Of a stretch of DNA of 64,000 nt, positions 8,729 to 16,055 are shown piece by piece. The position numbers and the translations under genes were made by a program. Source of the stretch: Rhodanobacteraceae bacterium (GTDB taxonomy: Bacteria > Pseudomonadota > Gammaproteobacteria > Xanthomonadales > SZUA-5); NCBI GenBank assembly GCA_024234055.1, contig JACKOW010000001.1:1-64000 (forward strand), in the 5' to 3' direction. The notes beneath the pieces were generated by a model. It was not told the origin of the DNA and did not search any database. It saw nothing but the letters and a program-made list of their open reading frames with translations. Numbering within the stretch: position 1 is the first letter of the stretch; each line of letters opens with the position of its first letter.

Positions 8729-8757
8729 TTGCCGCTGTCATGGGCTTGGGTTATATA
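8729..8757 (+). promoter_or_regulatory. Candidate sigma-70 promoter of dksA
   Basis: TTGCCG at 8729-8734, a 17-base spacer, then TATATA at 8752-8757. A GC-rich stretch (GCTCGGC) follows, like the discriminators of stringently controlled promoters. The dksA ATG is 79 bases downstream of the -10 box, with purine-rich GAGGAGAG and AGGAAA stretches just before it. Assigned by eye only. Confidence 0.5.
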
Positions 8758-8835
8758 GCTCGGCTTGCTTTCCGGCGCCCCGGTCGGCGGCTACTGTGAT
8801 CGGCGCGATCCGAAGTAGAGGAGAGACATAGGAAA

Positions 8836-9384
8836 ATGGCGACCACCAAGGCGAAACCCAAGGCAGCCAAGCCCAGCGTTGCTGCTGTAAAGGCCGCAAA
8901 ATCGAAACAGAACAAGAGCTTGCCCGAATGGGTGAGCGCAGCAGACCAGACCCTGCCCAAGGGTTATGTGCCCAAGCTCGAATTGCCGCCGGGTTATCGC
9001 CCGAGCAGTTCCGAAGAGTACATGTCCCCGGAGCACCTGGAGTATTTCCGTCGCAAGCTTTCGATCTGGCGGCATGAATTGATCGAGGAGTCGCAGCAGA
9101 CCATCGAGAATCTGCGCGACGAAGTCCGAGATGTCGGTGACGAGGCCGAGCGGGCTACCCGTGAAACCGAGAATTCCCTGGAATTGCGCACCCGCGATCG
9201 CTACCGCAAGTTGATCGGCAAGATCGACAAGGCCATCAAGCGCATCGACGATGGGCGCTACGGCTATTGCGAGGAAACCGACGAGGAAATCGGCCTGGAA
9301 CGGCTAGAGGCTCGTCCGATCGCCACGCTGTGTCTGGATGCCCAGGAACGCTGGGAACACCGTCAGCGGCAGATGGGCGACTGA
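8836..9384 (+). CDS. dksA: RNA polymerase-binding transcription factor DksA, two-cysteine form
   Basis: 182 residues. DksA enters the RNA polymerase secondary channel and, with ppGpp, reprogrammes transcription. The first ~45 residues are Lys/Ala-rich, as in xanthomonad DksA. SEEYMSPEHLEYFRRKL begins the core, and the coiled-coil carries DEVRDVGDEAERATR with the tip Asp residues. The C-terminal globular part reads YGYCEETDEEIG through RPIATLCLDAQERWE. Only two of the four zinc-finger cysteines of E. coli DksA remain; the partners are Thr and Ala. This resembles the Cys-poor DksA forms known from other proteobacteria that work without stable zinc. Confidence 0.95.
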   Translation: MATTKAKPKAAKPSVAAVKAAKSKQNKSLPEWVSAADQTLPKGYVPKLELPPGYRPSSSEEYMSPEHLEYFRRKLSIWRHELIEESQQTIENLRDEVRDVGDEAERATRETENSLELRTRDRYRKLIGKIDKAIKRIDDGRYGYCEETDEEIGLERLEARPIATLCLDAQERWEHRQRQMGD

Positions 9385-9423
9385 TTGCTGCGGTGGGCCG
9401 TGACGGGCGCCTGTGCTTGCAAG

Positions 9424-9450
9424 GGGCGCGGCGCCCGATCTTTGCTTCAG
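9424..9450 (+). terminator. Possible weak terminator after dksA
   Basis: GGGCG-CGG-CGCCC forms a short GC hairpin about 40 bases after the dksA stop, followed by GATCTTTGCTT, a poor T-run. It lies between convergent dksA and the GPP34-like gene. Confidence 0.3.
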
Positions 9451-9478
9451 TGGCATGGGGTGCACGCTCGCGTTGCGC

Positions 9479-10123
9479 TCACTCCAGCGGCAGAACCTTC
9501 AGCATCGCCGCCAGTTGTTCCCGTCTGGTCGCCAATTCCCGCGTGTCCTCAGCCACGGGCGACACCGCCTTTCGGAGCCAGGAACGCATTTTCAAACGTT
9601 GTTCCGGGCCCAGGAAATATGGGCTCAGGCCAAGCACTTCGGCCAGCAGGGCCAGCGCGACAGCGGACATGTCCTGCAGGCTGAAGGCTTCGTATCCGCG
9701 CTTGAGGCGGGTCAGGCGTTCGCCACGGGTCTGGGTGGACTGCAGCGCGTAGCGTGTACCACCAAAACGCCCGAACAGGCCGCCCGACAGTCGATGCACG
9801 ATTCCCAGGCGCTCGAAGCCGTCGAGCAGATCGCCGCGCACGGACCACATCCGACGTCGCAGCCGCGCCACCGCTTTCTCCGGCGCCAGTCGGGCATCCC
9901 CCAGGGCATGCGCAGCCTCAGTCAGCAGGCGATGCGATTGTGGCAGCGGGTCCACCATTCGAAAGTCGCCATCGTCCAGTACCACCGCGCCGCGCACGAT
10001 CAAGTCGAGCAGCAGCGCCCGCGCCAGTGAATCTCGACTGGTCGCATGCTTGCCATCGCCCACCAGGCCGCCAACCGGATCGATGGTCAGGATCAGCAGA
10101 TCTTCGGCCAGCAGCATTGGCAC
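9479..10123 (-). CDS. GPP34 (GOLPH3/Vps74-like) family protein
   Basis: 214 residues. The N-terminal LLAEDLLILTIDPVGGLVGDG and the following ALLLDLIVRGAVVLDDG match the start of the GPP34 fold, best known from eukaryotic GOLPH3, which binds PI4P on Golgi membranes. Bacterial members exist, mainly in actinobacteria, and their role is unknown. Later parts (RGDLLDGFERLGIVHRL, GGTRYAL) fit the family, and the chain is mostly helical with many Leu and Arg. There is no signal peptide. It starts 9 bp after sufE on the same strand, so the two are probably cotranscribed, though no functional link is apparent. Confidence 0.8.
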   Translation of the reverse strand: MPMLLAEDLLILTIDPVGGLVGDGKHATSRDSLARALLLDLIVRGAVVLDDGDFRMVDPLPQSHRLLTEAAHALGDARLAPEKAVARLRRRMWSVRGDLLDGFERLGIVHRLSGGLFGRFGGTRYALQSTQTRGERLTRLKRGYEAFSLQDMSAVALALLAEVLGLSPYFLGPEQRLKMRSWLRKAVSPVAEDTRELATRREQLAAMLKVLPLE

Positions 10124-10132
10124 GGGAGGGGC

Positions 10133-10540
10133 TCAGCTCAAAGTGGCGCGGGCGTACTCGCGAATCCTGGCCAGCATCGCAGCCAGGCCATTCTTTCGAG
10201 TCGGAGACAGGTGTCCGGACAAGCCAATACCTTCCACGAACTCGGGCTCGGTATCGGCGATCTCCCTGGCGCTGCGCCCGGAATAGACGCGCAGAACCAG
10301 TGCGATCAGGCCGCGGACAATGGCCGAATCACTGGTCGCGACAAAGTTCAGCTGATCGGCCGAACCCTCCGGTTTGAGCCACACCATGGACTGGCAACCC
10401 AGCACCCGCCAATGCTCGGTGCGGTCCGCCTCCGGGTACTCCGGCAGCTGCTTGCCGAGATCGATCAGATACTGGTAGCGCTCGGACCAGTCACCGAACA
10501 GGGCGAATTCATCGACGATGTCTTGTTGGCGGGAGTCCAT
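10133..10540 (-). CDS. sufE: Cysteine desulfuration protein SufE
   Basis: 135 residues, the usual SufE length. SufE accepts persulfide sulfur from a SufS/CsdA-type cysteine desulfurase and passes it to the Fe-S scaffold. The N-terminal DEFALFGDWSERYQYLIDLGK and the acceptor site VLGCQSMVWL (Cys ~49) are diagnostic. FVEGIGLSGHLSPTRKNGL matches the C-terminal block. No sufS, sufBCD or iscS is nearby, so the partner desulfurase is encoded elsewhere. Confidence 0.93.
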   Translation of the reverse strand: MDSRQQDIVDEFALFGDWSERYQYLIDLGKQLPEYPEADRTEHWRVLGCQSMVWLKPEGSADQLNFVATSDSAIVRGLIALVLRVYSGRSAREIADTEPEFVEGIGLSGHLSPTRKNGLAAMLARIREYARATLS

Positions 10541-10557
10541 GGGGAATCAGCGAAAGC

Positions 10558-10588
10558 GGGGCACGGGGCAGGGGGCAGGGGGCACGGG
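10558..10588. repeat. Heptamer array, GGGGCA(C/G) x4
   Basis: Four in-register seven-base units starting at 10558 (GGGGCAC, GGGGCAG, GGGGCAG, GGGGCAC) plus GGG. It lies in the 155-base gap between sufE and aceF and is nearly the reverse complement of the array at 10658-10689, so the transcript could fold into a long GC stem. Confidence 0.9.
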
Positions 10589-10657
10589 CGCAAGAAGACC
10601 GCCAGCGATAGCCTCGGACTGGAGTGCGCGCAACAAGCCGCGGGCCTTGAGTCTTTC

Positions 10658-10689
10658 CCGTGCCCCGTGCCCCGTGTCTCGTGTCCCGC
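10658..10689. repeat. Heptamer array, CCCGTG(C/T) x4
   Basis: Units CCCGTGC, CCCGTGC, CCCGTGT, CTCGTGT and a partial CCCGC. Read on the minus strand it begins about 8 bases after the aceF stop and ends in CACGGGAAAGAC. It pairs in inverted orientation with the array at 10558-10588. Confidence 0.9.
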
Positions 10690-10695
10690 TCTTCG

Positions 10696-12087
10696 TCACA
10701 GCAACAACCTCCGAATATCACCCAGCTGTTGTGCCAGATAGCTCGTGAAGCGCGCGGCTTCGGCGCCGTCGATGACGCGGTGGTCGTAGCTCAAGGACAG
10801 CGGCAGCATCAGCCGTGGGCTGAAGTCCTTGCCGTTCCAGACCGGTTTGGTAGTGCTCTTGCTGACGCCGAGGATGGCCACTTCCGGCGCATTGATGATC
10901 GGTGTGAACGCGCTGCCGCCGATGCCGCCCAGGGAACTGATCGAAAAGCACCCTCCCTGCATGTCGGCCGGGCCCATCTTGCGCTCGCGCGCCTTGGCCG
11001 ACATCACGCCCAGGTCCTTGGCCAGTTCGACCAGGCCCTTCTGGTCACAGTCGCGGATCACCGGCACCACCAGGCCATCGGGGGTGTCGACGGCAATGCC
11101 GATGTGGAAATACTGCTTGAGCACCAGGTTCTCGCCGCTGGCATCGAGCGAGGCATTGAAACTCGGGAAGCGCTTCAGCGCGGCCACGACAGCCTTGATC
11201 AGGAACACCAGGGGCGTGACCTTGAGCTCCTTGTTTTCCTCCGCCAGACGCTTGCGGAACGCCTCCATCTCGGTGATGTCAGCTTCGTCAAACTGGGTGA
11301 CGTGCGGAATCATGGCCCAGTTGCGGGCCAGATTGGCCCCGGAAATCTTCTTGATCCGAGACAGCGCCTGGGTTTCCACAGGCCCGAACTTGGAGAAATC
11401 CACCTGCGGCCAGGGCAGCAGATTGAGTCCGTTGCCGGCACTGGCGCGCGCCGGCGCGCTGGCTGGCGCCGCCAGCGCCGCCTTCACATAGGCCTGCACG
11501 TCTTCGCGCGTGATCCGACCCTTGCGGCCGCTGCCGCTGACCCGGGTCAGATCGACCCCGAGTTCGCGCGCAAACAGGCGTACACCCGGACTGGCATGGG
11601 GGCGCTCGGCCGGCGGCAGTTCGCTCGCCGAGGCGCTCACCGCGGCCGCTTCAAAGGCGGATCTGGCAGCAGGGGCCGGTGCCCGCGATGAGGCGGGGAC
11701 GGGCGATGCATCGGGTGTCGGTTTCGGAGCCGGGCCCGCATCCGCAGCCGAGGACTTGTCGGCGGAATTGTCGGGCTGGTCTGCGGTCTTGACCGCAGGC
11801 CTGTCTGGCGACTTGCCTGCGGACGTGTCGGACGTCTCCGATTCGCTGGCTTCGGTTTCGATCAATGCCACCAGATCACCTTCCGACAAGGTGTCGTCGA
11901 CCTTGACCTTGAGCTCGATGATCTTGCCGGCGGCGGGCGAGGGCACCTCCATCGTCGCCTTGTCCGACTCCAGGGAGATCAAGCCCTGGTCGAGTTTGAC
12001 CACGTCGCCGGCCTTCACCAGCAGCTCGATCACAGGAACGTCTTGATAGTTACCGATATCCGGTACTTTGGCTTCGATGGTGGCCAT
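10696..12087 (-). CDS. aceF: Pyruvate dehydrogenase E2 (dihydrolipoyl acetyltransferase)
   Basis: 463 residues. E2 moves the acetyl group from its lipoyl arm to coenzyme A in the pyruvate dehydrogenase complex. Residues ~2-78 are a single lipoyl domain with the lipoylated Lys in LESDKATMEVP. A long Ala/Pro/Ser/Asp linker follows, then the E1/E3-binding domain (~165-205, SPGVRLFARELGVDL and GRITREDVQAYV). The catalytic domain ends with HRVIDGAEAARF, the HxxxDG active-site motif. E. coli AceF has three lipoyl domains; this has one. Neither aceE nor lpd is adjacent: a FadL-type gene lies upstream and sufE downstream. DVPVIELLVKAGD favours the pyruvate over the 2-oxoglutarate complex. Confidence 0.93.
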   Translation of the reverse strand: MATIEAKVPDIGNYQDVPVIELLVKAGDVVKLDQGLISLESDKATMEVPSPAAGKIIELKVKVDDTLSEGDLVALIETEASESETSDTSAGKSPDRPAVKTADQPDNSADKSSAADAGPAPKPTPDASPVPASSRAPAPAARSAFEAAAVSASASELPPAERPHASPGVRLFARELGVDLTRVSGSGRKGRITREDVQAYVKAALAAPASAPARASAGNGLNLLPWPQVDFSKFGPVETQALSRIKKISGANLARNWAMIPHVTQFDEADITEMEAFRKRLAEENKELKVTPLVFLIKAVVAALKRFPSFNASLDASGENLVLKQYFHIGIAVDTPDGLVVPVIRDCDQKGLVELAKDLGVMSAKARERKMGPADMQGGCFSISSLGGIGGSAFTPIINAPEVAILGVSKSTTKPVWNGKDFSPRLMLPLSLSYDHRVIDGAEAARFTSYLAQQLGDIRRLLL

Positions 12088-12129
12088 GTGCTCTCCCGAC
12101 GGCGCTTGCAGCTGGGCTCGACAATACAG

Positions 12130-12212
12130 GAGCCGGCGCCCGACTTTGGAGTCGGCGCGGCCCCCCGATCGACAATGCGGGCACGAGGCGATCGTGCCGA
12201 GACGCGATCGCC
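12130..12212. other. Two intergenic hairpins between fadL-like gene and aceF
   Basis: A GC hairpin at about 12132-12162 (CGCCCGAC and GTCGGCGC around TTTGGA) and a second with perfect 8-bp arms, GGCGATCG at 12187-12194 and CGATCGCC at 12205-12212. Both lie just downstream of the minus-strand fadL-like stop. Neither has a T-run, so an intrinsic terminator is not proven. Confidence 0.35.
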
Positions 12213-12231
12213 GCGCCCCGGCATGAAGGGT

Positions 12232-13470
12232 TCAGAAGCGCACGACGCCCGAAGCGGAGTAGCTGTCTACATTGTCGGACCAGTCGGCGGCCAGATCGAT
12301 CTGGAAGCGCGGAAAGGCCCAGCCCAGGCCCAGCGTGTAGTGCATCTCGTCGCTGCCGCTGCGGAAGAAGGCGCGATCCACATCGACATTGGGGTCATCC
12401 AACGGACCGGTAGCTACCAGCGCGTGATCCGGTTCCCGCCAGAGCCCGCCGCGTAGCGAGAAGGGAGTGGCGAACTGCGTGAATACGTATTCACCACCGA
12501 GGCGGACCTCGGTGCCGTCGCTGGACTTCAATACCGTGGCGGAATTGAAGATGTCGTCATAACTGTCGGTCAGCCGGCTGTAGGACACCCGGTTGACGTC
12601 CAGCGCCAGCGCGAAGTTGTCGGTCGGCCGCCAACTGACGCCCAGGCCGAAGACATGCGGCACGTCAAAGCCGGTATCGACCACGATCAGTGGATTGCCG
12701 TTGGTATCGAAGTTGCCGGCGCGATACTTGAAGCTGCCGCCGCGGCGATAGGCGGCGCCCACCGACCAGCGATCGTTGACCGTCCACAGTGCGCCGACGG
12801 TGTAGGTGATGTCCGAGTCATCGCCGCGCTGCAGCTGGATGTTCTGTCCGGCTCGGATGGTGTCGGACTTCAGATCGAACTGCGAATAGACCAGGCCGAT
12901 ACCCATCGAGAGGTGCTCGTTGAAGCGATAGGCGCCGGTCACGCCGTAATTGACCAGATCGCTCTCCAGCCGGGTGGCCTTGGTCGGCAGATTGGCGATC
13001 TGGGTGCCGCCCGAATCCAGTACGGCGATGTCGTTCTGCAGATATTGCAGATCGAAGGCCAGCGGCTGATGCCGGTAGGCGGCCAGTGCCCAGCCGTCGC
13101 CGGCGTAGGTATAGGACAGGAAGGAGAGCGAGTCGTTGTTGCTGTCGGCGCTCGCGCTGCCCAGATCGCTGCCGTCGAAGGGCGTCGTGCGGAAACTGCC
13201 GCCTGAACTGAAAGGCGTGCTGAAATCGGTGTGGCGGTATTCGACGGCAATCTCTGACGCCGCCAGAATCGTCAATCCGGCCGGATTGGTGTAGGCGGCC
13301 GTGGCGTCATCGGCGAGGCCGAGGAAGGCGCCGCCCATGCCCAGCGCGCGGGCACCCGGATTGGCAAAATTGAACTGGATACCGGCATTGACCTCGTCCG
13401 AGGTGATGGCCGGGGCTTGGCTGGCCAGCAGGCTCGCGGCCAGGGCCAGGCAAAGTCGTGTAAGGCGCAT
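12232..13470 (-). CDS. FadL/OmpP1/TodX-family outer membrane transporter
   Basis: 412 residues with a signal peptide (hydrophobic core LCLALAASLLASQAPA). After cleavage, FNFANPGARALGMGGAFLGLADDATAAYTNPAGLT is the classic N-terminal hatch of the FadL family of 14-stranded barrels, which admit fatty acids or other hydrophobic compounds. The rest alternates polar and hydrophobic residues, as beta-strands do, and it ends VVRF with a C-terminal Phe, as outer membrane barrels do. The exact substrate cannot be told. A fatty acid route would fit the fatty-acid-kinase operon 4 kb away. Confidence 0.88.
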   Translation of the reverse strand: MRLTRLCLALAASLLASQAPAITSDEVNAGIQFNFANPGARALGMGGAFLGLADDATAAYTNPAGLTILAASEIAVEYRHTDFSTPFSSGGSFRTTPFDGSDLGSASADSNNDSLSFLSYTYAGDGWALAAYRHQPLAFDLQYLQNDIAVLDSGGTQIANLPTKATRLESDLVNYGVTGAYRFNEHLSMGIGLVYSQFDLKSDTIRAGQNIQLQRGDDSDITYTVGALWTVNDRWSVGAAYRRGGSFKYRAGNFDTNGNPLIVVDTGFDVPHVFGLGVSWRPTDNFALALDVNRVSYSRLTDSYDDIFNSATVLKSSDGTEVRLGGEYVFTQFATPFSLRGGLWREPDHALVATGPLDDPNVDVDRAFFRSGSDEMHYTLGLGWAFPRFQIDLAADWSDNVDSYSASGVVRF

Positions 13471-13705
13471 GCGTAGACTCCCGACAAAAAGTTAACAGAA
13501 GGTGAAGTTTGCATCCTGCTCTCGGCCCTGTAAACGGACAGAAGTCAGGGAGGGGGCCGCGTTCACGCAAGAAGCGGAGAATGCAGAGCAGCGGCGCATT
13601 CGGCCTGTGCGGGTACTTTGCCATCAGCCTGCCCGCCGGCTTTTCGCATTACAGGCGTCAGCGCCGTTATGCTCTGGGCCCCCGACTTTTGGACGGCCTG
13701 CCGCC

Positions 13706-14959
13706 ATGTTCTCGCGCTCGATGACCATTGCCGATCTGGATCCCGAACTTGCCGCCTCGATGGTGGCCGAACGTCAGCGCCAGGAAGATCATGTCGAACT
13801 GATCGCGTCGGAGAACTATGCCAGCCCGCGGGTGCTGGAGGCACAGGGCTCGGTGCTGACCAACAAGTACGCCGAAGGCTACCCGGGCAAGCGTTATTAC
13901 GGGGGCTGCGAGTACGTGGACGTAGCCGAGCGCCTGGCCATCGAACGCGCCAAACAGCTGTTCGGGTGTGACTACGCCAATGTGCAGCCACATGCCGGTT
14001 CACAGGCCAATGCCGCGGTCTTTCTGGCCCTGCTCAATCCTGGCGACACCATCCTCGGCATGAGTCTGGCGCACGGCGGTCACCTGACCCATGGGGCCAA
14101 GGTCAATTTTTCCGGCAAGCTCTTCAACGCCGTCCAGTACGGCCTGGATCCGGTCAGCGAGCAGATCGACTACGTCGAGATGGAACGGTTGGCGCAGGAA
14201 CACAAGCCGAAGATGCTGATCGGTGGCTTTTCGGCCTACTCCCAGGTGGTCGACTGGGCGCGCATGGCGGCGATCGCCAAGTCGGTGGATGCCCTGTTCG
14301 TGGTCGATATGGCCCACATTGCCGGACTGGTGGCCGCTGGCGTCTATCCGAGTCCGATTCCACACGCCGACGTGGTCACCAGCACCACCCACAAGACCCT
14401 GCGTGGCCCGCGCGGCGGCGTGATTCTGGCCAAGGCCAACCCGGAGATCGAAAAGAAGCTGCAGTCGATGGTGTTTCCGGGCACACAAGGCGGTCCATTG
14501 ATGCATGTGATCGCGGCCAAGGCCGTGGCTTTCCTCGAAGCCCTGCAGCCCGAGTTCAAGGCCTACCAGACTCAGGTCGTGGTCAACGCCAAGGCCATGG
14601 CCGAGGTCCTGATCGGGCGCGGCTACAAGATTGTTTCCAGCGGCACCGAGAACCATCTGTTCCTGCTCAGTCTGGTCGGCAAGGAACTGACCGGCAAGGA
14701 TGCAGAGGCGGCGCTGGGCGCAGCCCACATCACGGTCAACAAGAACGCGGTCCCGGGTGACCCGCGCTCGCCCTTCATCACCTCCGGCCTGCGCCTGGGT
14801 ACCCCCGCCATCACCACCCGCGGCTACGACGAGCACGAAGCCCGCATTCTGGCCGGCTGGATCGCCGACATCCTCGACGCCCCCACCGACGAAGCCGTGA
14901 TTGCCCGCGTGCGCGCCGCCGTGACCGAGCAGTGCCGGCGGTTTCCGGTGTATGGGTGA
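13706..14959 (+). CDS. glyA: Serine hydroxymethyltransferase
   Basis: 417 residues from the ATG at 13706, matching E. coli GlyA exactly; the open frame extends further upstream without homology. This PLP enzyme converts serine and tetrahydrofolate to glycine and methylene-tetrahydrofolate. Visible blocks are VELIASENYASPRVLEAQGS, TNKYAEGYPGKRYYGGCEYVD, the PLP-lysine site VTSTTHKTLRGPRGG and GLRLGTPAITTRG. It is followed by nrdR and the riboflavin genes, the usual arrangement in many proteobacteria, although a ~180-base gap with an inverted repeat separates it from nrdR. Confidence 0.97.
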   Translation: MFSRSMTIADLDPELAASMVAERQRQEDHVELIASENYASPRVLEAQGSVLTNKYAEGYPGKRYYGGCEYVDVAERLAIERAKQLFGCDYANVQPHAGSQANAAVFLALLNPGDTILGMSLAHGGHLTHGAKVNFSGKLFNAVQYGLDPVSEQIDYVEMERLAQEHKPKMLIGGFSAYSQVVDWARMAAIAKSVDALFVVDMAHIAGLVAAGVYPSPIPHADVVTSTTHKTLRGPRGGVILAKANPEIEKKLQSMVFPGTQGGPLMHVIAAKAVAFLEALQPEFKAYQTQVVVNAKAMAEVLIGRGYKIVSSGTENHLFLLSLVGKELTGKDAEAALGAAHITVNKNAVPGDPRSPFITSGLRLGTPAITTRGYDEHEARILAGWIADILDAPTDEAVIARVRAAVTEQCRRFPVYG

Positions 14960-14967
14960 AGCAGCGA

Positions 14968-15079
14968 TAAAACGTAAAATGGAAAACGTCAATTTGACTC
15001 CGCAAGTCTGTAACTCCGTCGCGACAAGCCGCGCCAAGCGCCGCGCTTGCCCAATTGACGTTTCACGTTTTACGTTTTA
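14968..15079. repeat. 26-bp imperfect inverted repeat between glyA and nrdR
   Basis: The left arm is at 14968-14993 and the right arm at 15054-15079. They are reverse complements at about 23 of 26 positions, with a 60-base GC-rich spacer. Both arms hold AAACGT-type hexamers (TAAAACGTAAAA, then AACGTCAAT), which makes them strikingly AT-rich in this genome. The spacing suggests a short palindromic mobile repeat or a large RNA stem just upstream of nrdR. Confidence 0.7.
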
Positions 15080-15138
15080 CCCGGCTTCACGTCAAAACTT
15101 CGAAGGGCGTTCGACTCGCCCTGCTGAAACGCCCTGAC

Positions 15139-15657
15139 ATGCGCTGCCCCTTCTGCAGTCATGAAGACACCCGGGTGGTTGACTCGCGGGTGACCGAGGA
15201 CGGGATGCAAGTGCGTCGGCGCCGCGAGTGTCCGGAGTGCAGTGCGCGCTTTTCCACCTATGAGACGGCCGAGATCAAGTTGCCGCAGATCGTCAAGCGC
15301 GATGGTCGGCGCGAGCCCTTCAACGAGCAGAAGCTGCGCGGTGGGCTGGCACGGGCTTTCGAGAAGCGGCCGGTGTCCCTTGAGGACATTGATCGCGTCA
15401 TCGACGTGCTGATGCGCAAGCTGCGCACCAGTGGCGAGCGTGAAATCCCGGCCGGCACCGTGGGCGAATGGATGATGGAGGAACTCAAGCGCATCGATCA
15501 GGTGGCCTATGTGCGCTTTGCCTCGGTCTATCGCCGCTTTGAGGATGTACAGGCCTTTCGCGAGGAAGTCGAGCGCCTGGAAAAGGAGTTGCCGGGGCTC
15601 AGCGCGCAGCAGTTGCCCTTGCTGGACGAGTTGCTTCCGACCGGGAAGAAGAGCTGA
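15139..15657 (+). CDS. nrdR: Transcriptional repressor NrdR
   Basis: 172 residues from the ATG at 15139. NrdR senses ATP/dATP and represses ribonucleotide reductase genes. The start MRCPFC is the first half of the zinc ribbon (CPFC, then CPEC), and RRRRECPECSARFSTYET is diagnostic. The ATP-cone domain follows (LPQIVKRDGRREPFNEQKLRGGL). The frame is open further upstream, but the zinc ribbon fixes the start. No NrdR box was searched for in detail here. Confidence 0.97.
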   Translation: MRCPFCSHEDTRVVDSRVTEDGMQVRRRRECPECSARFSTYETAEIKLPQIVKRDGRREPFNEQKLRGGLARAFEKRPVSLEDIDRVIDVLMRKLRTSGEREIPAGTVGEWMMEELKRIDQVAYVRFASVYRRFEDVQAFREEVERLEKELPGLSAQQLPLLDELLPTGKKS

Positions 15658-15766
15658 ACGCGTGCGATTTTCACCCTTTGTCACGGAGGCGTGATGAGAC
15701 ATCCCGGACACCAGCGACATCTATTGGGTATGACGGCGCAATCGTTGCGCCGGGTGTTCCTGGTCG

Positions 15767-16045
15767 ATGAGCAACTTCAAGCACGAGTGCAGCGACAGCA
15801 CACCGATTGCCAAGCGGTCGGATTCGCGCTGGCAGCCGCAACCGGGACAGCAACTGGCAGTCATCGCGGGCGAGGGCCAGGGCTGGATGGCCCAGGTCAT
15901 CGCCACCCAGGTGGGTGCACGCGAGCGTGTCTACTGGGTGCGGCTCGCCGACGGCCGCCGTCTGGTCAAGCTGGCCAGTGAGCTCGCAGAGCTCACCGGG
16001 ATCGACGACGCCGCCTGGACCATCAACGGACGGCATTTGGGCTGA
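15767..16045 (+). CDS. Small protein of unknown function between nrdR and ribD
   Basis: 92 residues from the ATG at 15767. Its middle (GQQLAVIAGEGQGWMAQVIATQVGA, then YWVRLADGRRLVKLASEL) reads like a small beta-barrel of SH3 or Tudor type, but no family was recognised. GC at third codon positions looks typical of real genes here. It ends 10 bases before the likely ribD start, so it is probably in the same transcript. A longer upstream start in another frame overlaps it, but that frame has no recognisable protein. Confidence 0.6.
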   Translation: MSNFKHECSDSTPIAKRSDSRWQPQPGQQLAVIAGEGQGWMAQVIATQVGARERVYWVRLADGRRLVKLASELAELTGIDDAAWTINGRHLG

Positions 16046-16055
16046 TCTGCACTTC

